Notes: a model not told the origin generated them from the letters alone. Numbered from the stretch's first letter, positions 8,350 through 15,937 are shown. The stretch: DNA of 36,714 nt from DYKG01 sp964596185 (GCA_964596185.1 CAZQUE010000044.1:1-36714), one strand, 5' to 3'. A program made the numbers and translations.

Positions 8350-9711
8350 TTACTTTTTCAGCTTGAGCTTAAACTCTTCGAGATTTATCAACTGGTCAGC
8401 TTCTTTAATTACTGAATGATTCTGACCAAAATGTTCGATCAGCCTCTGTCTAAGGGCCAATGCTTGCTCTGAATTGTAGCTGTGAGAATGGATGTGCTGA
8501 TAGTATTCGTTCTGAATATTAACAATTTCAATTGGCGGTATCTGATCAGTGTGCATGACCTCTGCCATTACCAGGCTGCTTTCAACTCCCTGGGTCTGGT
8601 GTGGAGGACTGTTCACAATCCAGCCTTCAGTTGTGGGTTCAACGATAAAAATGCTTTCAGCGGGAGCGGTTGAAAGAACCTGCGGGCTGTGGGTGGTGAC
8701 TATGAACTGAACCATCGGAAACGCATCTTGTAGGGATTGAAGAACTTTCTGCTGCCAACTCGGATGCAGGTGCATATCAACTTCATCAATCAATACAATT
8801 CCAGGAGTTTTCAGATGTGCTTCAGCACCAAAATGTGGGTTCAAGCGTGCAGCCCTGTGGGCGATATCAGCAACAAGCCCAATCATGTTGCGAATGCCGT
8901 CACTGAGCCAATCAACAGGGAGGGTTCCTTTTTCCGGGTGAGTCGCAACTGCCAAATTCTCATTGAAGTCCCAGTCGAGATTTTGCCAGCCAGATGGGCT
9001 AAGAGCAAGATTTACAGCATCTTTAACAGATTTAATAAGGTTAAATTCGGAAGAATTGTCTTTGCCTTCTCCAAATACTTTTACTGCCAGAATCTGATTC
9101 AGGTGGCGCTGAAACCATTCAAGAAAAAATTTGTAATGGGAAGAAGGTAACAGGCAGTCGGTATAGCCGCGATATCGAGCATTTTTTGCCTGTTTTTGCT
9201 GTGATTTGTTGAGTCGGGTGGTAGCCCATAGTCTACCTGTGCCATAATAAGCAATGACTGGAAAAACCGGCGAATCTTTAGTTTTTGTTTGAGCCCATTG
9301 CTTGTTTTTTTCGGCCAGGCTCTTGGCTATTTTTCTAAACTGTTCTGCTTCTGATGTGGTGGTTCGAGAGGATTTTTCTGAATGTCTTTCTCTTGACCAA
9401 TCCAGGCAGACATCAAAAAAACAACCATAAGCCTCAAATCTAACAGGCGTAACCTGCTCCATCTGGCCGGTAGGGTTGATAACCTGTCTGATGTCGCTGG
9501 GGTCGAACCCTTTCGAGTTGTTTCTTTCTTCAACTGTGTCGCAAAACAGTCGCAAGGCAATGGCAATTCCATCCAAAATGGCCGATTTACCGCCTCCGTT
9601 GGGGGCAACAAAGATGGAAAGTCGATCATGAAGCTCAAGTAAGATTTCATTAAAGCAACGAAAGTTGGTCAATTTTAGCTTTTTTAGCCTGCAGAAGTTA
9701 TTTTCGTTCAT
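8350..9711 (-). CDS. ptuA-like: PtuA-like AAA/ABC-type ATPase (Septu-like)
   Basis: A 453-residue RecF/ABC-like ATPase. It opens with the typical LKLTNFRCF strand, then Walker A APNGGGKS (36-43), an ABC-signature-like LSDGIRNM (269-276), Walker B GIVLIDEVD (304-312) and an H-loop TTHSP (339-343). No TOPRIM domain follows, which separates it from OLD nucleases. With the PtuB-like HNH gene directly downstream it fits PtuA of Septu. I chose ATG 9711, which overlaps the helicase stop by 14 bases; an upstream TTG at 9741 is possible but would add ten residues before the conserved N-terminus. Its place inside an operon with a helicase, methyltransferase and DUF499 ATPase is unusual for Septu, which is generally described as a stand-alone pair. 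Confidence 0.82.
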   Translation of the reverse strand: MNENNFCRLKKLKLTNFRCFNEILLELHDRLSIFVAPNGGGKSAILDGIAIALRLFCDTVEERNNSKGFDPSDIRQVINPTGQMEQVTPVRFEAYGCFFDVCLDWSRERHSEKSSRTTTSEAEQFRKIAKSLAEKNKQWAQTKTKDSPVFPVIAYYGTGRLWATTRLNKSQQKQAKNARYRGYTDCLLPSSHYKFFLEWFQRHLNQILAVKVFGEGKDNSSEFNLIKSVKDAVNLALSPSGWQNLDWDFNENLAVATHPEKGTLPVDWLSDGIRNMIGLVADIAHRAARLNPHFGAEAHLKTPGIVLIDEVDMHLHPSWQQKVLQSLQDAFPMVQFIVTTHSPQVLSTAPAESIFIVEPTTEGWIVNSPPHQTQGVESSLVMAEVMHTDQIPPIEIVNIQNEYYQHIHSHSYNSEQALALRQRLIEHFGQNHSVIKEADQLINLEEFKLKLKK

Positions 9712-12700
9712 TACTTTCAGTGCCTTTGAGAAGTTCACCAATATTCATGTTGATTGAGGTAACTCCCCAGTCGGGTTCATTTTTGAATGGATTTTTAACA
9801 TAATAAGGCCCTTTAAAGCTATTGTCATCATTAATCAGTACAATGGCAAGGATAAATTTTTCGCCCTGATTCAGAGCCGTGATTATTTCATTGCGAGTAA
9901 CAGTAATGGTTTGGGCAGCAGCGTGCCGACCTTTAACCTCGATATGCCTGGCATCGATCTGTTTACCATCAATATCTGGTGGATATGAGGTTATATCCCA
10001 ACCGCACTTTTCCATTGAAACATCCACAGTGCGATTGCCTAAGGCATGCTCGAAATCGGATACTGCTTGCATGGCTATTTTTTCAATTATTTTTCTAGCT
10101 TGAGCATCTGCACAAAACAGGCCAGGTTGAGAAATATCTGAATCCGGATTTTCTTTAAGCTTTTCAAGCAGTGCATGAGGTATTACCAGGGCAGCCCCCA
10201 TAATCACCGGTGTACCAGTCACGATATGCCGCATCGAACTCAGCTCCTTTTTTCTGGTCTCAAGGCGAGTTTCAAGGTCAGTTACAATTCGTCTGGCATT
10301 TTCAATGTTTAAACGAAGATCTTTACCGGTTTCAGCATCTTCTTTCAATTTGAGCCAACGGTCTGTCCAGAAATTGATCTCTTTCTTCAGCCTGTCATCT
10401 ACTGCCGCAAGTGTTTTTTCGACATGGGCGATTCTTCTGCCTGCAACTTCTTCATAATGTTGAGGAACCAGAGTATTTGCAGCCATTTCAAGGGCTGCAG
10501 ATTCCAGGTCGTGTTTTAGCCAGTCGGAATCAAGAAGTTTTTGGGCAAAAATTCTGTCACTGTCATCAAGAGGCATCATGTCAAGATGAGGGGCCCAGCC
10601 GGAGAACTCAGAATTCCCTTGTTGATTTACGCTGATAAACTGCATTCTTTTAGAAATGACCTGATCATTGCCGGATCTAATCTCATGTGAAAGCATCATC
10701 AAAAGATATGGTTGGTCATGGCTAACATCATTGTCGATTAAAATTGTTCCCTGTTTGAGAAGATTACTGAATTTTTCGAGAATTACGTCTGTAAGCGCCA
10801 GCATTAAAGGATGGCCTGGATGTAAGAGGCTGGCAGTTGACATGCCTGGTTTGTCCTGGGGCTTGATCGATTCTTTGGTGAAGCATACCCGCTCATATCT
10901 TTTCAGAACTGGCATTTGTTCACTTCTATTTCTACCGGTAATCAGGCGATCTCGCTCTCTCAACAATGCCGGAACGTGTGTAATCTCGTAACGGCCTGAC
11001 TCTCGCTCATAAATTACCCCACCGAGCTTTTTAAACGCGTTTAAGAAGAAAGAGCGAACAAAGAAAGGCTGAAGCCTTCTTGCTTCCGCTTTTTCCATCT
11101 CTTCTTTAACTGCAAATAGTCTTTGAGCGCTCATAGTTTCCTGGGCAAGCGCATTTCGTTCAAGGATTTTGCACAGATGCTCGTGGTTCATAACATTCTC
11201 TATGCGAGTTTCCAGAAATTTACGTCGTTCTGGCTGATCACCATATCTGATAGCTTCAATCAGCAGGTCTTTTAAGCTAACATCTTCGAATACTTCACCG
11301 AGAATATCGAAAACCCGCCCCTTCAAGGCTTCACTTTCAACTTCTAGTTTTTTTAATAACCGGTGATAAACTTCACCTTCACGGGTCTCGCTGGCAACAA
11401 GATTCCAAAGATGACAAACTTCAAGTTGGCCAATACGATGGATGCGGCCAAATCTCTGTTCAAGCCGATTAGGGTTCCATGGCAGGTCATAATTTACCAT
11501 TAAATTGGCGTTCTGCAGGTTTACACCTTCACCAGCTGCATCTGTTGCTATAAGAATTCTGATTTCGGGGTCACAACGGAATTGTTCCTGAATACGAATT
11601 CTTTCATCACGGCCAGTTCCACCGTGAATGGTAACAATTGGCGCTTCGGAACCTACTACCCCGGCAATCCTTTTATAAAGATAATTCAGGGTGTCTCTAT
11701 GCTCGGAAAAAATGATCAGTTTTCGTCTTCGACCTTCCTGATCAAGCATTTCAGGAGAGTGCTGAAGAATTTTCGATAGTTCATCCCATTTTCTGTCGAG
11801 GCCGGAGGTGATAACTTCGCTTGCTTGTTTCTCAAGATTTTTGAGTATTTCAATCTCAGCAGCAAGCTCTTCGATTGATCTGGCTGCAGTAGCCTGGTCA
11901 ACAAGAATTTCTTCGAGTTGTTCCTGTTCTTCTGCGTTGAGGTCATCATCGTCTTCAGGTATTTCAGGCAGATTATTGTTTATAGAAGCTGCCCGGATAC
12001 CAAGCTTTTCATCACGTAACCTGTTTTCAAGCCTTTCTCTTCTTCTTTTAAGAGATTGGAATACCGCCTCAGGACTTGAAGCCAGGCGACGCTGCAAGGA
12101 TGTTAAAGCAAACCCAACAGAGCCTCTTCTGGTGCCATCTAAGGTGTCTGCTTTGCCCATTTCTGTTTTTACATAGCTTGTTACCGCTTCATAAAGCTTT
12201 ATTTCAAGGTCTGAGAGAAGATAATTTACGGTATAGGCTTTTCGTTCAGGGAAGAGTGGTCGTCCATCGAAGCGATACATTTCTTCTTTAACCATGCGGC
12301 GCATAATGTCGGTACAGTCAACCTTGTGAACGCCGTCACGGAATTTGCCATAGAATCGATCTGAATCAAGTAAAGAAAGAAACAACTGGAAATCTTCTTC
12401 TTTGCCGTTATGTGGTGTTGCTGTCATCAGCAGAAGATGTCTGGTATGTTGTCCCAGTTTCTCGGCAAAATTGAAACGTCTGGTTCTTTTTATCTCATTT
12501 CCGTAGAAATGGGCTGATAGCTTATGAGCTTCGTCGAATACGACCAGATCCCATGTGTTGGCGCAAATTCTAACTTGCTCATCTTCATTTCTCGACATCT
12601 GGTCAAGCCGGACAATCAGCTGATCATAGTCTTCAAACGGATTTCCCGTTGGTGAAGAAGTTACCAGCTCGCGCGAAAATACATGAAAACGAAGCCCAAA

Positions 12701-13219
12701 CTTTTGAAAAAGCTCATCACGCCATTGTTCAACCAGACTACCGGGAGCCACAATGAGAATTCTCTTTGCATCAGCTCTCATCAACAGCTCGCGAATGTAA
12801 AGCCCGGCCATAATTGTTTTTCCGGCACCAGGATCATCGGCAAGAACGTAGCGTAAGGGCTGTCTCGGAAGCATTGATTCATAGACTGCCGTAATTTGAT
12901 GTGGAAACGGGTCAATGTTCGAGGCATGCACTGCCATCATTGGATCAAAAAGAAATGCCAGGTCAATTCTCTTGGCTTCGACGGCCAATTGAAAGTCTTC
13001 GGGGTTGCCGGTGAATGACCATGGGCATTCTTTCTCTGCTGGCTTTAAGTTGTCCAGATCCTGGGGGCCGATCAGGCGTTCCTTCATCTGACCATCAGGA
13101 AGCTTGTAGATAACCTGAACAGAGGTTTCACCAATTTTCCTGGCAAAAACAACATTGCAAACTGCCCCAGGCTCTAACCCGACGAGCGTTGATCCTTCTC
13201 TGATATCTTCTATATTCAT
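9698..13219 (-). CDS. drmD-like: SNF2-type helicase with C-terminal DUF3883-like domain (DrmD-like)
   Basis: A 1173-residue SF2/SNF2 helicase. Visible motifs, numbered from ATG 13219, are Walker A DDPGAGKT (128-135), DEAH (229-232), TATPHNG (266-272), and the second RecA lobe with ATDAAGEGVNL and the arginine-finger region RFGRIHRIGQ. A charged coiled-coil insertion rich in Glu lies between the lobes. The last 100 residues have an EVKG strand near 1094 typical of DUF3883, a restriction-endonuclease-like fold, preceded by acidic residues. DrmD of class 1 DISARM is the closest known comparison. It is the first gene of the operon, 28 bases below a -10 box. An upstream TTG at 13231 would add four residues. 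It probably remodels or translocates on invading DNA; whether the DUF3883 part cuts is unknown. Confidence 0.88.
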   Translation of the reverse strand: MNIEDIREGSTLVGLEPGAVCNVVFARKIGETSVQVIYKLPDGQMKERLIGPQDLDNLKPAEKECPWSFTGNPEDFQLAVEAKRIDLAFLFDPMMAVHASNIDPFPHQITAVYESMLPRQPLRYVLADDPGAGKTIMAGLYIRELLMRADAKRILIVAPGSLVEQWRDELFQKFGLRFHVFSRELVTSSPTGNPFEDYDQLIVRLDQMSRNEDEQVRICANTWDLVVFDEAHKLSAHFYGNEIKRTRRFNFAEKLGQHTRHLLLMTATPHNGKEEDFQLFLSLLDSDRFYGKFRDGVHKVDCTDIMRRMVKEEMYRFDGRPLFPERKAYTVNYLLSDLEIKLYEAVTSYVKTEMGKADTLDGTRRGSVGFALTSLQRRLASSPEAVFQSLKRRRERLENRLRDEKLGIRAASINNNLPEIPEDDDDLNAEEQEQLEEILVDQATAARSIEELAAEIEILKNLEKQASEVITSGLDRKWDELSKILQHSPEMLDQEGRRRKLIIFSEHRDTLNYLYKRIAGVVGSEAPIVTIHGGTGRDERIRIQEQFRCDPEIRILIATDAAGEGVNLQNANLMVNYDLPWNPNRLEQRFGRIHRIGQLEVCHLWNLVASETREGEVYHRLLKKLEVESEALKGRVFDILGEVFEDVSLKDLLIEAIRYGDQPERRKFLETRIENVMNHEHLCKILERNALAQETMSAQRLFAVKEEMEKAEARRLQPFFVRSFFLNAFKKLGGVIYERESGRYEITHVPALLRERDRLITGRNRSEQMPVLKRYERVCFTKESIKPQDKPGMSTASLLHPGHPLMLALTDVILEKFSNLLKQGTILIDNDVSHDQPYLLMMLSHEIRSGNDQVISKRMQFISVNQQGNSEFSGWAPHLDMMPLDDSDRIFAQKLLDSDWLKHDLESAALEMAANTLVPQHYEEVAGRRIAHVEKTLAAVDDRLKKEINFWTDRWLKLKEDAETGKDLRLNIENARRIVTDLETRLETRKKELSSMRHIVTGTPVIMGAALVIPHALLEKLKENPDSDISQPGLFCADAQARKIIEKIAMQAVSDFEHALGNRTVDVSMEKCGWDITSYPPDIDGKQIDARHIEVKGRHAAAQTITVTRNEIITALNQGEKFILAIVLINDDNSFKGPYYVKNPFKNEPDWGVTSINMNIGELLKGTESNERK

Positions 13220-13232
13220 ACCATGACCCAAA

Positions 13233-13256
13233 AAAGTATTTTAAAAATAATACTTT
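13233..13256. repeat. Inverted repeat overlapping the defence promoter -10 box (candidate operator)
   Basis: AAAGTATT (13233-13240) and AATACTTT (13249-13256) form a perfect 8+8 base inverted repeat with an 8-base AT-rich spacer. It covers the -10 box and the predicted transcription start of the helicase gene, the classic place for a dimeric repressor. It could instead fold as a weak leader hairpin. The regulator is not identified; the adjacent AlbA_2/winged-helix protein is one candidate. Confidence 0.45.
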
Positions 13257-13275
13257 GTGGCGAAAGGGAGTTCAA
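13247..13275 (-). promoter_or_regulatory. Predicted sigma70-type promoter of the defence operon
   Basis: On the minus strand TTGAAC (13270-13275) and TATTAT (13247-13252) are separated by exactly 17 bases. They match the consensus at four and five of six positions. The predicted start lies near 13240, giving a leader of about 21 bases before ATG 13219. No other good promoter was noticed inside the tightly packed operon, so this one probably drives all eight genes. Confidence 0.55.
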
Positions 13276-13397
13276 GCTTAATTATTATTCAAGGGGCTTT
13301 TTGCAGATAAAATCATTTAGTTATTGGTGTCTTTTCCTTCAGGCTATGGTTATTCTTGCAAGGAATCGCGATTGGCTGATACATCAGTTCTGAAAGA

Positions 13398-14903
13398 TCA
13401 GTTGCGTATCTGGCGACCTTTTTCGGTCAGGCGGTATTTCTGCAGGCGACTTTTTGGTTTGTCGGGGATTGTGTATTCGACAACGCCCGTTTTCAGCATT
13501 TGTGCCATCAGTTCATTAAGATAACGATTAGGCCGACTTTTTCCAAGCCTGGTGGCAATTTCGCTTTTGCTGAGAGATTCACCTTTCAGCATTTCCAGAA
13601 TTGTCTGCGCCATTTTTGACTCTACCCCTGACTCTACCCCTGACTCTACCCCTGACTCTACCCCTGCTGAAACTGGTTTCTGGTCAGTGATTTTGACAAT
13701 GGAGGGGCGTTCAGGATAAGTCATTGTGTCGGGATATCTGACGATTATCTTAAAGATATCATCTTCAATCAGTTCGGGGTCGGCTCCACCGTAGGCTTTG
13801 CCGTATCGCATCATTTTGCGCATGCCTGAACCAAGTTCATCGGCTCTGCCGATTTGTCTGAAGAACTTTGCAATTACCGGATTCTTTGGAAAAGGCGTAA
13901 AGCTCTCAGGCTGCAGAACGCCAAAGCCGTGTGGCTTGCTGGCATTTTCTGTTTTGACCTGACCGCGTTCAATAATAAGTTTGGCGGGGAATGCGTTCAT
14001 ATATTCCCGGTGAATCAGAATATTCGAAGCAACTTCCCTGAAAATGGTATCGCGGAGACTTATACGGTTGGTGCCTTCGAGGTAAAACGGGTCTGATAGA
14101 TGCTTGCCTACAAATGCCAGAATACGGTCATAACTATCGATCAGATTGGTTACAACAATGTCACGATCATCATAGCGGTCGAGGTCGATACGGCGTAGGA
14201 TCAGATCTGTTTTATGGAATGGCAGAACCGAAAGAATCAGATTATCCTGGCCAAGGAGTAGAATACCGGCAAGAGTTACTCCGCTTTTCCCAGTCTCATG
14301 GTCAGTTTGATAAAGCTGAGCACTTTGTAGTAGCTCCATGTCATTCATTTGCGGCCACGGGTGCCCTGGTATCCAGAGACCGGCCATTTTACGGCATTTC
14401 TCGATCAGGTCGGTGCGAAGATCTTTGAGTTTGGCAAATGGATAAACCTTGTTTTCACTGAATATCGCTTGTTTACGCTGGTAAAGAGTCGCGACTCGAT
14501 TGGTATGGTCAGTTATGTCGAGGTCACTGTCTTCATTGCGGTCATAGATACGGCCATTGCAACGGTGAACCTGTGAGCTTTCGGGTACATAGATGCGAAG
14601 AATCAGCTTGTCTTCAAGCATAATTTCATCGACAGAAAGATAGGCTGGAGGGCTGATTTTTTGAGGATTGTTGATGGCGGTAACAAAGTCTTTCTTCATC
14701 TGGGCGGCATGCTCTGCATCGACACCCTTGATTTCACCTTTGTCGCTTATACCGACCAGTATTGTGCCACCTATCCGGTTCATGAATGCGCAGGCAGTTT
14801 CAAAGACGTCACGATTCAGCCGGGTTCTGGCTTCTTTGAATTCCAGCTCCAGGCCTTCACCTTGCTTGATCAGCTGTAGTATTTTTTCTTTGCTCGACAT
14901 CAT
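13398..14903 (-). CDS. AlbA_2 (Schlafen-type) putative DNA-binding protein with ATPase-like and winged-helix regions
   Basis: A 501-residue protein of the widespread group annotated as putative transcriptional regulator or RecG-like. The AlbA_2 domain spans about 15-130 (LELEFKEA, then GGTILVGISDKGEIKGV). A HATPase_c_4-like region follows at about 300-400 (FREVASNILIHREY, then GRADELGSGMRKM). A four-copy SGVE linker lies at about 413-429, and a winged-helix-like C-terminus (SKSEIATRLGKSRPNRYLNELM) ends it. ATG 14903 is chosen because the AlbA_2 domain begins right after; a GTG at 14978 would add 25 residues that fall in the promoter. It lies 178 bases upstream of the helicase gene, same strand. 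Proteins of this group often sit next to defence genes; it may sense infection or regulate the operon, but its ligand is unknown. Confidence 0.82.
   Translation of the reverse strand: MMSSKEKILQLIKQGEGLELEFKEARTRLNRDVFETACAFMNRIGGTILVGISDKGEIKGVDAEHAAQMKKDFVTAINNPQKISPPAYLSVDEIMLEDKLILRIYVPESSQVHRCNGRIYDRNEDSDLDITDHTNRVATLYQRKQAIFSENKVYPFAKLKDLRTDLIEKCRKMAGLWIPGHPWPQMNDMELLQSAQLYQTDHETGKSGVTLAGILLLGQDNLILSVLPFHKTDLILRRIDLDRYDDRDIVVTNLIDSYDRILAFVGKHLSDPFYLEGTNRISLRDTIFREVASNILIHREYMNAFPAKLIIERGQVKTENASKPHGFGVLQPESFTPFPKNPVIAKFFRQIGRADELGSGMRKMMRYGKAYGGADPELIEDDIFKIIVRYPDTMTYPERPSIVKITDQKPVSAGVESGVESGVESGVESKMAQTILEMLKGESLSKSEIATRLGKSRPNRYLNELMAQMLKTGVVEYTIPDKPKSRLQKYRLTEKGRQIRN
13618..13665 (-). 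repeat. Four tandem 12-base repeats coding for SGVE units
   Basis: Four perfect copies of GACTCTACCCCT (plus-strand sense) lie head to tail and encode repeated Ser-Gly-Val-Glu in the linker between the ATPase-like and winged-helix parts of the AlbA_2 protein. The unit is a multiple of three, so copy-number slippage changes linker length without breaking the frame. The copies are identical, which suggests recent expansion. Confidence 0.9.
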
Positions 14904-14935
14904 GGCTTTTAATTTAATATAGTTCAATCCAGGAT

Positions 14936-14979
14936 GCAAAATATTCAGATCGCATAACGTGATTGTGAACGTGTTCACA
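14936..14979 (-). promoter_or_regulatory. CRP-type site upstream of a -10 box for the AlbA_2 gene
   Basis: TGTGA-N6-TCACA occurs without mismatch at 14964-14979 (arms of seven bases if the inner pairs are counted), the consensus of CRP-family activators. A -10-like TATATT (minus strand) lies at 14936-14941 with no good -35. The predicted transcription start near 14929 puts the palindrome centre about 42 bases upstream, the class II activator position. The leader would be about 26 bases. The binding protein itself is not in the window. Confidence 0.5.
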
Positions 14980-15135
14980 TATGATCAGGTGGTAAGGTGA
15001 AAAAAATCTGAAAATTTTGCGAAATTTTTGACCGTGGTTGCTCGCCGTGGTATTGAGTTCGATTCCGAGAATGGGAGTTGTCTTGCAGAGCGGTTGAAGC
15101 AGATGAATTTGATAGCGACCCTTGCTATTCAATAG
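14943..15135 (+). pseudogene. Possible 3' remnant of a plus-strand gene with an in-frame TGA
   Basis: One plus-strand frame reads like protein from 14943 to a TAG at 15133-15135, interrupted only by a TGA at 14998-15000 just before a run of A. After the TGA it runs 44 codons, including VVARRGIEFDSENG and CLAERLKQMN, with natural-looking composition, and the stop lies one base before a strong plus-strand terminator. There is no convincing start codon. TGA serves as a stop elsewhere in the window, so this is best seen as a decayed or truncated gene end. I do not recognise the family. It could also be chance. Confidence 0.35.
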
Positions 15136-15160
15136 CCCGCTTTTAAGCGGGTTTTATTGT
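15136..15160 (+). terminator. Rho-independent terminator (plus strand)
   Basis: CCCGCT (15136-15141), a four-base loop and AGCGGG (15146-15151) are followed by TTTTATTGTTTT. The U-rich tail is on the plus-strand side only, yet no intact plus-strand gene lies upstream; it fits the end of the gene remnant. Confidence 0.75.
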
Positions 15161-15188
15161 TTTAGTAATATTTTTCTTTTTTATTTTT

Positions 15189-15209
15189 GCCCGACCATTG
15201 GGCTTTTTT
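15189..15209 (+). terminator. Second short terminator-like hairpin (plus strand)
   Basis: GCCCG (15189-15193) pairs with TGGGC (15199-15203) using one G-U pair across a five-base loop and is followed by six T. It stands 38 bases after the first terminator, as a back-up for the same orphan transcript. Confidence 0.55.
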
Positions 15210-15257
15210 AGTCGCTAATCAGTTGGGGGCAAATTTGCGAGCAAAGATTCAGAAATG

Positions 15258-15316
15258 CCCGAACAGCAAGCTTCTGACGAGGTATGAAAATAGCCTTGCT
15301 GTTAAATTCGTTCGGG
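15258..15316. repeat. Long interrupted inverted repeat below the secreted-protein gene
   Basis: CCCGAACAGCAAG (15258-15270) pairs with CTTGCTGTT (15295-15303) and TTCGGG (15311-15316), leaving a short bulge and a loop of 24 bases. It lies 9 bases past the stop of the minus-strand secreted-protein gene, so it would form in that mRNA's 3' end. No U-run follows in that direction, so it looks more like an mRNA-stabilising structure or a small mobile-repeat relic than a standard terminator. The remaining bases between 15210 and 15325 show nothing else. Confidence 0.5.
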
Positions 15317-15325
15317 ATTGAACGG

Positions 15326-15937
15326 TTATCTTGTCCAATAGGTGGGCTTGCCGCTGAAAACGACCTTAATTTTGTTGGAATTTAGAATTGTGCAGATGGC
15401 AACCCCTTTGAATCCTGCAATTGAGTAGTCGAATTGATAACCTTTTTTTATCCATCGACCGATGCCCTGGCTTCGCTGCCCATTGGTTCCGATAATCATT
15501 ACGCTTATCTGCTGACCTTGAGAACTTACCTGAACCATAGCACCAGAAGAAGATTGCCAATTGCCATCGATGTTGGCAGAATTTGGTTTTATGGGATTAG
15601 CAGAAGACTGGGCTGAGTTCGCTCTTGTCCAGGTATACCATTTTCCTGCCGGGTCTTTAACTTTGATCGTGTTTGAATTGGTAAAAGACCCATAGTTTGT
15701 GCCATTATTGGTTTGATAGGCAAAATAATCGCTAAACCTGGTCCACCAGCCATTATATTTAAAAGTCTGTCCTTGTAGGGTAATAACCGTAACATTTACC
15801 TGTTGCATGTTAGCCCAAAGCTTTATTGTCGAGCCCGAAGAGGAGATCCATGTTCCATTTGGATCACCCGCCCAGACACCGGTCGAAAGAAGTAAGAAAA
15901 GCGCAAAAAAAAGGCCGATAGAGATTCTTTTGCTCAT
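15326..15937 (-). CDS. Secreted protein with two tandem beta-rich repeats
   Basis: A 203-residue protein of unknown function. Residues 1-23 form a signal peptide (basic start, LFFALFLLL core, VWA cleavage site). The mature part has two related repeats of about 80 residues: the first begins GTWISSSGSTIKL and ends TWTR, the second begins GNWQSSSGAMVQV and ends YWTR, joined by a Ser/Asn/Pro linker. Each looks like a small beta-barrel or lipocalin-type sheet (G-W-SSSG start, N-SN-IKV near the end). It should be periplasmic or surface-exposed. The start at 15937 has an AGGAG seven bases upstream and its own promoter at 15986-16013. It is transcribed alone and divergently from tilS. No enzyme motif is visible. 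Confidence 0.8.
   Translation of the reverse strand: MSKRISIGLFFALFLLLSTGVWAGDPNGTWISSSGSTIKLWANMQQVNVTVITLQGQTFKYNGWWTRFSDYFAYQTNNGTNYGSFTNSNTIKVKDPAGKWYTWTRANSAQSSANPIKPNSANIDGNWQSSSGAMVQVSSQGQQISVMIIGTNGQRSQGIGRWIKKGYQFDYSIAGFKGVAICTILNSNKIKVVFSGKPTYWTR

Noticed and set aside
7698..9711. Retron with HNH effector and ATPase (Ec78-like)
   Set aside because: The ATPase and HNH pair fits, but no reverse transcriptase frame or structured msr/msd-like RNA region lies near it; neighbours are 13-14 bases away, leaving no room.
13618..13665. CRISPR-like array
   Set aside because: The 12-base units are contiguous with no spacers and lie in coding sequence.
15030..15120. tRNA-like words (GAGTTCGATTCCGAG, GAGCGGTTGAAGC) on the plus strand
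   Set aside because: The T-arm-like stem does not pair and no anticodon or acceptor arms can be built; the stretch reads better as a protein remnant.
14914..15132. 72-residue open frame on the minus strand upstream of the AlbA_2 gene
   Set aside because: It lies across the promoter and CRP-type site, has no ribosome site, and its composition looks like a shadow of the plus-strand remnant.
14943..15135. TGA read as tryptophan (alternative code)
   Set aside because: Several intact genes here end in TGA, for example at 19251-19253 and 36003-36005, so TGA is a stop in this organism.
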